Assembly: GCA_012960755.1 (NCBI GenBank)
Contig: DUAT01000144.1
Span: forward strand, 173,257 to 237,256
From: Gammaproteobacteria bacterium
Lineage (GTDB): Bacteria; Pseudomonadota; Gammaproteobacteria; Pseudomonadales; Azotimanducaceae_A
Reading direction: 5' to 3'
Length of the DNA: 64,000 bases
The notes beneath the pieces are model-generated. The model was not told where the DNA came from. It worked only from the letters and a program-made list of their open reading frames with translations, and did not search any database. The translations under genes were made by a program, and so were the position numbers. Positions 1-8,513 of the stretch are shown in pieces (the first letter of the stretch is position 1; each line of letters begins with the position of its first letter).

Positions 1-1
1 C

Positions 2-637
2 ATCAGCACACTCATGGCTGAAAGTGCCGACCGAGAAGCGGCGAGAATAGAGGCGTGCCAACTGGCTGATCGTGCAATCGCTCTAGGTCAAAAATCTCCC
101 TTTGCGCTTTTTTCCAGTGTCTCGGTGCTAGCAGGATTGTGTGGTGAGGCAACTAAGGCAGTCCAAATTGGCAGACAAATGGTGTTGACTCATCAGGACA
201 GTGGCTATAACCAAACGATATTAGGTTGGGCGTTGGCCTATGCAGGAGAATTGGAAGAAGCCCTGCAGGTACTTTCGGAGGCTGAGCAAGATTTCCCCAA
301 TAATATTTATGTAAAGAGATACTCGCCTTGGTTTAAGGCAACGATTTATACTGAACAGCAAGCCTGGGATAAGGCGCTTGAGACTTCTCGAACAGCTCTG
401 AATCTTAACCCAACGGATGTGTTCGCGATGGTGACGTTAGCAAACGAACTGGGTGTCTTAAATCGTCCCGACGAAGCAAGAGAAGTCTGGAATCAGCTGC
501 TTTTAATATTTCCAAAGTTCTCGATTGAGAACTATGAATGGTGGCTGAAACAGGGTCTGATCACCGATGAGCGGGTAGAGCCGTTCGTCCGTGGATTGAA
601 ACTTGCTGGGCTGGAATTGCCAGAAATATCAACGTGA
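2..637 (+). CDS. TPR-repeat protein, C-terminal part (5' end outside window)
   Basis: The frame is open to the left edge of the window, so only the C-terminal 210 or so residues are seen and the ATG at 14 is probably internal. The visible part is a chain of helix pairs with TPR spacing, for example GWALAYAGELEEALQVLSEA and AWDKALETSRTALNLNPTDV. This layout is known from the C-terminal halves of membrane-anchored CadC-like, TIR or adenylate-cyclase-like signalling proteins, but the effector domain is not visible and I assign no function. The gene ends with a TGA at 635-637. The minus strand just downstream carries a TIR remnant, which hints that more than one such signalling gene once lay here. 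Confidence 0.75.
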   Translation: MSTLMAESADREAARIEACQLADRAIALGQKSPFALFSSVSVLAGLCGEATKAVQIGRQMVLTHQDSGYNQTILGWALAYAGELEEALQVLSEAEQDFPNNIYVKRYSPWFKATIYTEQQAWDKALETSRTALNLNPTDVFAMVTLANELGVLNRPDEAREVWNQLLLIFPKFSIENYEWWLKQGLITDERVEPFVRGLKLAGLELPEIST

Positions 638-659
638 CGATAACAACAAGAGCCGCTAG

Positions 660-803
660 TGCTTCAGCGCTCGCTCCAATTGCTTCCCAGTTCGTAGGGA
701 ATCCTCGGGTCACTCCAACACGACGAGTACCTCTAACTCCGAGAACCAGACACACCACGCGCTCCAGGTCTTGAGAGGCATAAGATAGAGAGATGTCAGC
801 CAT
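660..803 (-). pseudogene. Decayed start of a TIR-domain gene (possible)
   Basis: Reading leftwards from an ATG at 801-803, the first 15 residues (MADISLSYASQDLER) match the opening strand and box 1 of TIR domains that precede TPR or membrane segments (MADIFxSYAxxDRxR). After that the match is lost. A hydrophobic stretch (ALAALVVIVTLIFLAIPAQ) follows in the same frame near 600-660 and overlaps the end of the upstream TPR gene on the other strand. The frame has no complete domain. I read it as a relic. The short match could be chance. Confidence 0.3.
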
Positions 804-899
804 GGGGACGAGGTTAAAAAAAGTCAAGTGTATCTGATGTTCAAGCGCTGGCAAAACGAAGTAAATCTTATGGGTGGTGTAGTTTCTACTGGTATCAGG

Positions 900-2387
900 T
901 CAACTGTTTAAGACGGCTCTATTGATAAGATCACCCGTTACCCGACGGACTTCTTCCAAACTGATTACGCCATCCAGTAACATTTCTGCAGCGTGAAGAC
1001 AGAGGCTCTCTGTTCCTTCGCCAATAGCGATTTCAAGTAGTTCGTTAACATTGGCTTGCAGTGCCAAGGATTCCATCAAAGTTTTTGATAGTGTAATAGT
1101 TTCACCGATTAGACTTCTGCCCTGATGACCCCTGTGGTGGCAAACCTCACATCCTTTGTCAGAGTGGGTAAATAACTCGGGCAGGGGATCTGGTGTATCC
1201 TTCCCGTGCTGGGTAAATATTTGCCTGATGAGTGCCCTGTCTTCATCTGAATCTGTGTAACTTACCCTGCATTTCCGGCATAAACGCCTGACCAATCGCT
1301 GGGATTGAATCAGATTTACACAGTCACCAAGTTCAAAGCTTGTTGTACCCCAATCGTGTAGCTTCATCAGTGCTTGAATAGAATCGACCGAATTCATGGT
1401 TGCGATAACGAGGCAGGACTCAGCTGCTTCGAGTGCCTGAGCAAATACTTTTGGATTTCGTATTTCACCGATAAACACGATATCAGGTGCGACTCGGCTC
1501 GCTGCAGCAATCAACTCTGGATAGTCAATCTGAGCGGACTTGTTAACGGACATCTGGATTGCATTTGTAAGACCAATATCAACTTGATCCTCAACAGTTA
1601 TCAACATTCTTTTATTCAGATCCAGGTCATGAATCATGGCATAGGCGGTCACAGATTTACCGCACTTGTTAGGTCCCGTCGTCAAAACCAGACCACGAGA
1701 ACAGCTGAGTGCGTTTTTTATTCGACTAAGGTCGTTTTGCTTTGGACCGGTCTCTGCTTTCACAAGCCAGTCGAACCCAAGGGTCGTGGCTGCCGGGTCG
1801 AGTATCTGACCCGAGAAGCACTCCCCAAGCACGCAGGGCAGGATGTTTGCTCGTATAGTGATTTCTTTTTCCTTACTGAGCACAATTGAGCCACGTCCAA
1901 GTTGAGCTTTTTTTGTCTCAGTCACGTCGAGGTTACTGAACTTCTTAAGTTCCTGGATCAATGGTTTATGTAAACGTGCATCGTAAGTGGTGTACTCGTG
2001 AATGATGCCGTCAACTCTGTTACGGATGATCCCGGTTTTTTTACCTTCGCGCATGACGATATCGACGTGAATATCGCTGGCCCCAGTTTTGATGGCAGCG
2101 ATGAGTATAAGGTGTGCGGTCGCCTCTATCGTTTTCTTACGGGGGACTTCGATCTTCGCAATTTCTGTGAGGGATTTTATTAACTTATCTGGACTTATGC
2201 TTAGCTTGACAACGGGCTCTTCTCCAGCCAGGAACCTGTCGATATCTTCGCTTCGAAAACGCCATTGACGACCAACTTTGGAACCCGTGATTTGCCCTGA
2301 TTTCAACCATCGATTAAAGGTTGCCCTGGTTGTTGATAGTTTAGAAACAGCTTGGTCCAGTGTCAGGAAGTTGTCTTGAGAATTCAT
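900..2387 (-). CDS. HTH (excisionase-type) - GspE/PilB-type secretion ATPase fusion
   Basis: 495 residues from the ATG at 2385-2387; an open stretch runs 31 codons further upstream but is unlike the family. Residues 6-55 form a MerR/excisionase-type helix-turn-helix (LTLDQAVSKLSTTRATFNRW, then KVGRQWRFRSEDIDRFL). The rest is a type II secretion / type IV pilus ATPase: N-terminal ATPase half, a degenerate Walker A near residue 240 (GPNKCGKS instead of GPTGSGKT), Asp/Walker-B region near 300 (APDIVFIGEIRNP), His-box position changed to ATMNSVDS, the QRLVRRLC motif, and two CxxC pairs near 370 and 414 that fit the zinc-binding C-terminal domain. No pilus or secretion genes flank it. It may be a DNA-targeted or regulatory relative of GspE. 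The Lys and Ser/Thr of Walker A are kept, so ATP binding is plausible. The catalytic efficiency is uncertain. Confidence 0.85.
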   Translation of the reverse strand: MNSQDNFLTLDQAVSKLSTTRATFNRWLKSGQITGSKVGRQWRFRSEDIDRFLAGEEPVVKLSISPDKLIKSLTEIAKIEVPRKKTIEATAHLILIAAIKTGASDIHVDIVMREGKKTGIIRNRVDGIIHEYTTYDARLHKPLIQELKKFSNLDVTETKKAQLGRGSIVLSKEKEITIRANILPCVLGECFSGQILDPAATTLGFDWLVKAETGPKQNDLSRIKNALSCSRGLVLTTGPNKCGKSVTAYAMIHDLDLNKRMLITVEDQVDIGLTNAIQMSVNKSAQIDYPELIAAASRVAPDIVFIGEIRNPKVFAQALEAAESCLVIATMNSVDSIQALMKLHDWGTTSFELGDCVNLIQSQRLVRRLCRKCRVSYTDSDEDRALIRQIFTQHGKDTPDPLPELFTHSDKGCEVCHHRGHQGRSLIGETITLSKTLMESLALQANVNELLEIAIGEGTESLCLHAAEMLLDGVISLEEVRRVTGDLINRAVLNS

Positions 2388-2417
2388 AATCATTATAAAT
2401 AATATTCCATAGTAACT

Positions 2418-3161
2418 ATGGTACATAACGATACATTCATAATTCCATTTCCGCAAGGGATTGTTAGGTTTGATGTACACGTTTTCTTGGCACTACAGGT
2501 CCGACAGAGTAGCGAACTGATAGGTGAACATAGTCAACATGCACTTATGCTTGACTATATGTTGACCAGTGGCAGTGGTGACGACAGACATGCACGACAG
2601 ATCGAACAAAAACTACTGGCAAAAATGGAAACTGAATACGTCACATTCTACTTTTGGGGCCAGGGTGAGATTATAAAGCGAAAATATGAGCTGGCCTATG
2701 AACAGAGACAATATGGGTTTATTCAAAGGGTGAGAGGTGCCAGGCCGCCCCAGTTCAGCGAAGAAGAATGGCAAACGCTCAGGCGAAATATGAACTTCGA
2801 GCAGCTTGGCAACGTTAGTAACACGAATATATTTCTCCAACGCACCCCGGCAGAGATCAAAGCACTAGGTGCAGATCAGGTCGACATTGATTTGTCTGTA
2901 TTGGAAAACTATGTGGGAATCTATGACGGTGAAGGATTTGGCAAGCTCCGATTTTACGTGGTGGAAGGAAACCTGTGGATAGAATCAATGACCAGCGTGT
3001 TGCCTGTCAGACATTTCAAAACCATCGCTCTTGATCAAAACAAGTTTGAACTGGAGAACCTCAAGGGGTTTTCCTATGTATTTGTTGATGCACAGGACTA
3101 TGACATGATTTCGGTAAGTGGGCAGATCACACGGTACTACAAAAAGGTCGAGCCTCGATAG
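2418..3161 (+). CDS. Hypothetical protein with DUF3471-like C-terminal domain
   Basis: 247 residues, starting 30 bp from the divergent HTH-ATPase gene. No signal peptide or catalytic motif is seen. The last 90 residues (LSVLENYVGIYDGEGFGKLR, then LWIES and a run of beta strands) resemble the small beta-barrel domain that ends many penicillin-binding-protein-like serine hydrolases. The SxxK/YxN hydrolase domain that normally precedes it is absent. The first 100 residues are not recognised. The gene may therefore be a truncated hydrolase or a free-standing ligand-binding protein. The start is uncertain, because internal ATGs at 2547 and 2562 are also possible. Confidence 0.5.
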   Translation: MVHNDTFIIPFPQGIVRFDVHVFLALQVRQSSELIGEHSQHALMLDYMLTSGSGDDRHARQIEQKLLAKMETEYVTFYFWGQGEIIKRKYELAYEQRQYGFIQRVRGARPPQFSEEEWQTLRRNMNFEQLGNVSNTNIFLQRTPAEIKALGADQVDIDLSVLENYVGIYDGEGFGKLRFYVVEGNLWIESMTSVLPVRHFKTIALDQNKFELENLKGFSYVFVDAQDYDMISVSGQITRYYKKVEPR

Positions 3162-3188
3162 TGGGTCATTGGCGACTAGAAGTCGTCG

Positions 3189-4292
3189 TCAGGCGCTATA
3201 ATACGGCGTCCGCCGCGACTTATCACGATCAAGAATAGTCAATCGCTCCATTCGCCTGCGATGGGGCCAGAAGTCGGCGCTGGCACTATGCAGCACGGCC
3301 CTGTTATCCCACATGGCAATTGAACCGGTTTGCCAGCGAAACCTGCAGGTATATTCGGCCCGGCCCTCCTGAAATTTCATCTCCAGCAGCAGGGCTTTTT
3401 CCTCTTCTTTTGGGATGTTATGTTCCTCGGCAAAACCTTGTACAAAGCCCTGCTGCACGTACAACGCGGTTCGCCCCGTTTCCGGATGCGTTCTGGCGAC
3501 GGGATGCCTGGAAACTGGCGTTTTGCCATCCATCTGGTGGATGATGGCACCCTGATGTATCGCCGTCAGGTGTTCGACTCTTTGTTTTGTCTCTCGCGAC
3601 AGTCCTTCCCACATGCTGTAACAATCACAAAAGCAGGTGTCACCGCCAATCGGCGGCGCTTCACGACACATCAATACCGAGCCCATGGGAGGCCGTTGCT
3701 GCCAGGTAGCATCAGAGTGCCAGTTCGCTGCAGCACTCGGTACCTTTTCATCCGAAACCAGAACCAGCATGTCCGGCATACCTGGGATATTGATCTGATG
3801 GCTCAGGTCATGGGGTGAATTCGGTTCATGTTGCCGCTCGCCATAGCGGGAACCCACCTCGCCGAAGTGTTCCGCAAACACCACCATCTGTTCACGCGTA
3901 AGATGGTTCTGGTTTCGGAACATGATCACCCGTCGTTCCAACCAGAGTTCACGCAGGAAAGTCACCATGTCGGGATTATCCAGGTCCCGTGCCAGATCAA
4001 TACCGTGGACAACGGTTCCTATACTGGGTTGCAGGGGTTCCAGCCGTAGCTCAATACCACATACACTAGCTGGTTTGTAATAGATCCTGCCAAAGTCTCC
4101 GGCAACGAGGTCGGCATCCTGGGAAAGGATGCCCGCCACCATTTCTTCACGGTTCGCCGCCCCGGGGAAACGCGACTCAGCCACCGCACCCAATGGATTG
4201 GATCGGGAAGGAGGTTTGTTGGCTGCAGCCCTTCCTGAGCGGCTGATATAGAGCGGATTGTCGTTGAGTTTTGTAATCTCAGTATCTGACAT
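3189..4292 (-). CDS. TauD/TfdA-family Fe(II)/2-oxoglutarate dioxygenase
   Basis: 367 residues, about 70 longer than typical TauD because of an N-terminal extension (residues 1-75) without recognisable features. The core starts near LRLEPLQPSIGTVVHGIDLA, the usual opening of TauD. The iron ligands are visible as HxD near residue 192 (NWHSDATW) and the distal His near 334 (NRAVLHSA). The 2-oxoglutarate-binding Arg follows in RRRMERLTI. The family hydroxylates small acids or aryl-oxy acids, with decarboxylation of 2-oxoglutarate; the substrate cannot be read from sequence. It is divergent from another TauD-type gene at 4442, and the two share a 149-bp promoter region, so co-regulation is plausible. 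Confidence 0.9.
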   Translation of the reverse strand: MSDTEITKLNDNPLYISRSGRAAANKPPSRSNPLGAVAESRFPGAANREEMVAGILSQDADLVAGDFGRIYYKPASVCGIELRLEPLQPSIGTVVHGIDLARDLDNPDMVTFLRELWLERRVIMFRNQNHLTREQMVVFAEHFGEVGSRYGERQHEPNSPHDLSHQINIPGMPDMLVLVSDEKVPSAAANWHSDATWQQRPPMGSVLMCREAPPIGGDTCFCDCYSMWEGLSRETKQRVEHLTAIHQGAIIHQMDGKTPVSRHPVARTHPETGRTALYVQQGFVQGFAEEHNIPKEEEKALLLEMKFQEGRAEYTCRFRWQTGSIAMWDNRAVLHSASADFWPHRRRMERLTILDRDKSRRTPYYSA

Positions 4293-4441
4293 TTCTCGTC
4301 TCCCCTGCGAACCGACACGGATAACATACAGCGATAGCCTGATCGAAGCAAAAACTCTTGCACATCACAGCCGCGAAACAATCGTTAAAAAATGGTTTTG
4401 TGTACAATGCTTCTCACGAGACATGTAAGCATGAGGTTGTG

Positions 4442-5338
4442 ATGCTCGACCCAGAATCACTGAAGGTAAATCGCCTGGCGTCAGCGCTCGGTGCTGAAAT
4501 TCACGGTGTCAATCTCGATTCAATCGACGCTCAAGGCGCAGCAGCAATCACAGAATTGTTGTGCGAGCACAAGGTGCTGTTTTTTCCCAACCAGAGTCTG
4601 AGTGTCGATGAGCATGTGGCATTCGGCGCTCACTTCGGAGAACTTCAGGGACACCCACACATAGAAAACCCCTATACAAAGCATGACAAGATATTCGAAC
4701 TTGCCGCAAGTGCTGGCGGCATCGCGGATGAATGGCATTCAGATATCACATTCAGACCCAAACCGGCTCTCATTTCTATCCTGAATATGGTGAAGTGTCC
4801 CGAGATAGGTGGAGACACCTTGTGGACGAACCCGGAACTGGCATACGAGGAGCTCTCGGCACCTCTGCGCGATTTATGCAGCGGATTAACCGCGCTCCAC
4901 AATGCGGCACCCCATGGACGGCCAGAGGTGATGACGGTTCATCCCGTAGTCCGTATTCATCCCGTTACCGGCAAGCGCACACTTTTTGTGAATGAGCATT
5001 TCACCCGACGCATCGTGGAACTCAGTCACGAAGAGAGCGATCATCTGCTTGGCTATCTCACCCGGTGGATTGCGACTCCGCGCTTTTCGCTACGCTATCG
5101 CTGGAAAGCTGGCACCATTGCCATGTGGGACAACCGCTGTACCCAGCACAAAGTTTTAAATGACTTCAATGAAGAGCGAATTATTCAACGCGTGACTGTC
5201 ATGGGCGATGAACCAAAAGGCGCTGATCCACGCTGGGAGCCTTTTATACGTCCTGGTCACGCCAGCGATACCAGCCGATATGACGAATTGTTGATTCAGT
5301 ATTTTGAAAGCATTGAGGACCAACAAAATAACCAGTAA
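4442..5338 (+). CDS. TauD/TfdA-family Fe(II)/2-oxoglutarate dioxygenase
   Basis: 298 residues from the ATG at 4442, chosen because GAGG lies 5 bp upstream (4433-4436) and because the protein then begins directly with the family opening (LASALGAEIHGVNLDSIDA). HxD is at about residue 97 (EWHSDITF), the distal His at about 233 (NRCTQHKV) and the Arg in RIIQRVTV. This is a normal-length TauD/TfdA or alpha-ketoglutarate-dependent 2,4-D-dioxygenase-like enzyme. It heads a co-directional run with a kinase-like gene (5411), a SRPBCC protein (6564) and an acyl-CoA dehydrogenase (7137), which suggests an oxidative start to degradation of a carboxylic acid. The exact substrate is not known. Confidence 0.9.
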   Translation: MLDPESLKVNRLASALGAEIHGVNLDSIDAQGAAAITELLCEHKVLFFPNQSLSVDEHVAFGAHFGELQGHPHIENPYTKHDKIFELAASAGGIADEWHSDITFRPKPALISILNMVKCPEIGGDTLWTNPELAYEELSAPLRDLCSGLTALHNAAPHGRPEVMTVHPVVRIHPVTGKRTLFVNEHFTRRIVELSHEESDHLLGYLTRWIATPRFSLRYRWKAGTIAMWDNRCTQHKVLNDFNEERIIQRVTVMGDEPKGADPRWEPFIRPGHASDTSRYDELLIQYFESIEDQQNNQ

Positions 5339-5410
5339 CCCGAAAACAGATATCACAACGCTAACTACCAGAGCCTGATTCGCACAAAAACGATAACAAA
5401 GGAGAGAAGC

Positions 5411-6505
5411 TTGCAAATCCCCACCGAAGCCAAAGACTTTTCACTGAACTGGTTGAATGCTGCACTTGCTGATGTTTTGAACGGCAATACTGTCACCCAC
5501 TGTACTGTGATTGACTCGGACGTTCCCGGACAGACCGCGGAAATTGTCAAAATCCAACTTGAATTCGATCAACCTGACTCGATGGTGTCTCCGAACCTGA
5601 TCGGCAAGTACACGTCCAGAAACCCAATGGTTATCGAGGAGATTGTTAACAATTTTGGTCAGTACTGGCGCGAAACATCCTTCTATAGTGAATTCCAGAA
5701 GCCTGGCATTTCTGTTCCACGTTGCTACTACCAGGACTTTAACCCGGATCAACAGACTTTCGTCCTACTGATGAAAGATCTCTCGCCAGCAGAATCGCCA
5801 TCCTGGGCAATCAGCTCTGATCAGGTGGAAGTTGCCCTGGCGCACCTGCCCCGGTTCCATACGAAATGGTGGAACGATGCAGCGCTGCGCAGCAAGCCGT
5901 GGATTGTCCAACCCGACAATACGGAATTCTGGACTGCCGGGGTGCATGGTGCTGCCCAGGGCAGGGAAATAATTGAAATCCATTTCGGTAACAGCGCAGA
6001 GCTGAGTTGCGAGCTGATGGGATTGGCCGCAAACCGGTTTGAAGATCTGATGAAGCATTTTATCAGCAGGCCCTACACTTTGGTTCATGGTGATTATCAT
6101 GCGAAGCAGATGTTCTTTCCGACGGAAGCGGGTGGAGAGTTCTCGGTCATCGACTGGCAATTCCCTTTCGTTGCACCGGGTGCGTGGGATTTTGCGAGGA
6201 TGCTCGCCGTGTGCGCTGACACTGACTTTCGCCGCGCCGAGGAGCAAAGACTCCTGTCGAGCTATCATTTCAGCTTGCAAGACGCCGGGGTTGAGCACTA
6301 TTCCAGACAGGATCTGGAAAATGACTACCGGATAGGGCTGTTCGTCAGTCAAATGATCATGTGCATTGCAGTCGCCAGCACGGATATCGAGATATTAAAA
6401 ACCGAGTGCGAGGGACTCGGTGTGGACTGGAAAGAAGTCTGTATTTACCGGACCCAGGAGGCGCTCGCCGACTGGAATGTGTTTGAATTCGTGCGAGACT
6501 TGTAA
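5411..6505 (+). CDS. APH/ecdysteroid-kinase-like phosphotransferase
   Basis: 364 residues with a TTG start preceded by GGAGAG at 5401-5406. The kinase catalytic loop is near residue 225 (VHGDYHAKQM) and the metal-binding Asp near 246 (SVIDWQFPF), as in aminoglycoside phosphotransferase and EcKinase/CHK-type enzymes. A glycine-loop region is weak, which is normal in this family. In the same strand run, an acyl-CoA dehydrogenase follows. In known 4-hydroxyacid catabolism (LvaA with LvaC, and the fused APH-dehydrogenase ACAD10/11 proteins) an APH-like kinase phosphorylates a hydroxyl group and a dehydrogenase-fold partner then eliminates the phosphate. A similar role here is an inference from gene order, not proof. 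Antibiotic resistance is unlikely. Confidence 0.85.
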   Translation: MQIPTEAKDFSLNWLNAALADVLNGNTVTHCTVIDSDVPGQTAEIVKIQLEFDQPDSMVSPNLIGKYTSRNPMVIEEIVNNFGQYWRETSFYSEFQKPGISVPRCYYQDFNPDQQTFVLLMKDLSPAESPSWAISSDQVEVALAHLPRFHTKWWNDAALRSKPWIVQPDNTEFWTAGVHGAAQGREIIEIHFGNSAELSCELMGLAANRFEDLMKHFISRPYTLVHGDYHAKQMFFPTEAGGEFSVIDWQFPFVAPGAWDFARMLAVCADTDFRRAEEQRLLSSYHFSLQDAGVEHYSRQDLENDYRIGLFVSQMIMCIAVASTDIEILKTECEGLGVDWKEVCIYRTQEALADWNVFEFVRDL

Positions 6506-6563
6506 TCACGGTCAGCGTCAGAATTTTTGCATATGCTCCTGCCGAAACAATAAAGGTGATGGA

Positions 6564-6998
6564 ATGAAGAGAGATGAATCCCCTATTGTCGTTGAACAAG
6601 ACTTCGCCAGATCCGCAACTGACGTATGGACTGCCATTACTGATGTTGGTGAGATGAGAAGATGGTACTTTGACAACATCCCTGACTTTGAGGCTGAGGT
6701 TGGGTTCCGGACACAGTTCATGGTGGAATCCAGCGACCGAAGTTTTCTTCACTTGTGGGAAGTGACAGAAGTTGTTCCCCAGAGCAAAATTGTTCACAAC
6801 TGGAAGTACGAGGAATTCGAGGGAGATTCAAACGTTACCTTCGAGGTATCGGGAGATGATCAGTCCGCGAACTTAACGGTTACTCTGGAAGTGATGGCAG
6901 ACTTTCCAGACAACATCCCCGAATTTACCAGGGAAAGTGGCATTGGTGGCTGGACTTTCTTTATCAATGATCAGCTGAAGGCGTATTTGGACGGGTAA
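6564..6998 (+). CDS. SRPBCC/AHSA1-family protein
   Basis: 144 residues. The ATG at 6564 is preferred because AAAGGTGATGG lies just upstream and the protein then starts at the first strand of the fold (IVVEQDFARSATDVWTAITD). The helix-grip pattern continues with MRRWYFDNIPDFEAEVG, the HLWEVTEVVPQSKIVHNWKY strand pair and the C-terminal long helix (GWTFFINDQLKAYL). SRPBCC proteins bind hydrophobic ligands, and AHSA1 members can act on Hsp90-like partners or as small lyases. It lies between the kinase-like and dehydrogenase genes in one direction, so it may share their substrate. Length is typical of the family. Confidence 0.85.
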   Translation: MKRDESPIVVEQDFARSATDVWTAITDVGEMRRWYFDNIPDFEAEVGFRTQFMVESSDRSFLHLWEVTEVVPQSKIVHNWKYEEFEGDSNVTFEVSGDDQSANLTVTLEVMADFPDNIPEFTRESGIGGWTFFINDQLKAYLDG

Positions 6999-7136
6999 CA
7001 CGGTCCAATTTCACATTTCTGAGAATTGGATGCAGGATAGGTTATTTTGGATAATCGAGAAGTTAACTTGCCAATACCCTACCCATTGCTATTGGGTTAC
7101 TCTGAGCCGGTCATGTGTTCTCTACAGGTGCTGCCC

Positions 7137-8366
7137 ATGTTTGAACTTCCAGTTAGAGCTTTAGAAATCAAAGCTCAGGTCGAGTCTTTCTTTGAAGAGC
7201 GTATTCTCCCTAACAATAAAATATGGATTGAGCAGGCCACCAGTGGGCAGCCGATTCCGGCTGTAGAGCTTGAGCTACGAGAAGAAGCCCAGCAATTAGG
7301 ACTCTGGAATATGGCGCTGCCACGGCTTACAGACGATGAACCCGGTACACGGCTAACCAATCTGGAATTCACCGCCGTTGCAGAAGTGCTGGGTAGATTG
7401 GAGTGGGCGTCAAGAGTCTTTAACTGTCATGCGCCTGATGTACCGAATATGGAATTGCTGCAGCTGTTTGCCAGTGAGGCGCAGAAAGATACCTGGTTGA
7501 ACCCCCTCTTGGCCGGTGAATTTGGTTCAGCCTTTGCCATGACAGAGCCGGAGGTGGCTTCATCCGACCCGGCGAATCTAGAAACAAGTATCACCAGAGA
7601 TGGTGATGAGTATGTGATTAATGGTCGAAAATGGTTTGCTTCAAATGCCTCCCATGAGAAATGCCGCTTAATCATCCTCGTTGGGGTGACCGACCCAGAT
7701 GCAGCCAAATCCCGACGCCAGTCATTGATACTCATCCCCAGAGACAGCGATGGGATTGAATTTGTGCGTAACATTCCGGTCTTTGAGCACACTTCTGTCA
7801 CAAATTTGCACCCGGAGCTTGAACTAAATGATGTGAGAGTTCCTGTGGATAATTTGCTGGGCGAGCCAGGGGCAGGATTTGCCATGGGGCAGGCCAGACT
7901 GGGTCCTGCGAGGTTACATCATTGCATGCGCGCTATTGGAGAATGTGAAGTATTGATCAGCCTGATGGTGAAACGGTCTACTGAAAGAACAACGTTCGGG
8001 AAGAGAATCGATGAGTATAGTTCCACACAGGAATCTATTAGTTTGTCGAGGATTGAACTGGATCAGTGTCGGTTGCTGGTGCAGCGGGCTGCTCATCTGC
8101 TTGACACAGTCGGGAACAAGGTTGCCCGCAAACAGATTTCGATGATCAAGGTCGCAGTTGCGAGAACCTATCAGTCCATTGCCGACCGAACAGTACAATT
8201 ATATGGTGCCAAAGGCGTTACCAGTGATACCCCGGCCGCGAGAGCGTTTAACAAGGCTCGCGCATTTAGAATTTATGATGGACCTGATGAAGTTCACCTC
8301 CAAACCATTGCCAGACTGGAAAGCAATGAGCAGAGTGGTCAGGGTCTTGAACATTACCTGAGCTAA
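7137..8366 (+). CDS. Acyl-CoA dehydrogenase (ACAD10/11-like)
   Basis: 409 residues from the ATG at 7137. The frame is open to a TTG at 7047, but the family match begins near FELPVRALEIKAQVESFFEE. FAD/substrate motifs are present: FAMTEPEVASSDPANLE, then VINGRKWFASNA, the ARLGPARLHHCMRAIG helix, RTTFGKRI, and the C-terminal QLYGAKGVTSDTPAARAF with FRIYDGPDEVH. The usual catalytic Glu position is not in the common short-chain place, as in ACAD10/11 and long-chain types. It ends the cluster that starts at 4442. With the APH-like gene at 5411 it forms the same pair of activities that is fused in ACAD10/11, which suggests a 4-hydroxyacyl-CoA or related route. Confidence 0.9.
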   Translation: MFELPVRALEIKAQVESFFEERILPNNKIWIEQATSGQPIPAVELELREEAQQLGLWNMALPRLTDDEPGTRLTNLEFTAVAEVLGRLEWASRVFNCHAPDVPNMELLQLFASEAQKDTWLNPLLAGEFGSAFAMTEPEVASSDPANLETSITRDGDEYVINGRKWFASNASHEKCRLIILVGVTDPDAAKSRRQSLILIPRDSDGIEFVRNIPVFEHTSVTNLHPELELNDVRVPVDNLLGEPGAGFAMGQARLGPARLHHCMRAIGECEVLISLMVKRSTERTTFGKRIDEYSSTQESISLSRIELDQCRLLVQRAAHLLDTVGNKVARKQISMIKVAVARTYQSIADRTVQLYGAKGVTSDTPAARAFNKARAFRIYDGPDEVHLQTIARLESNEQSGQGLEHYLS

Positions 8367-8513
8367 GAAGAGCACTTGTTTATTAGTGTCCGGTACCAGT
8401 CTTCGACCAAAGGACCGCTACGCCGCAGTTGGCGAAGTTCGAGGTTCCGATTCAGATTAGTTCGGATGCCTAAGGTTTAACTCAGCGCCTGGCCCGCTGT
8501 CTTTTTCGGTAAA

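Noticed and set aside
3330..3818. 162-codon rightward frame opposite the TauD gene
   Set aside because: It is the mirror of the conserved TauD C-terminal half and has no ribosome-binding site.
5765..6352. 195-codon leftward frame inside the kinase-like gene
   Set aside because: It is antisense to clear APH motifs (HGDYH, VIDWQ) and shows no domain of its own.
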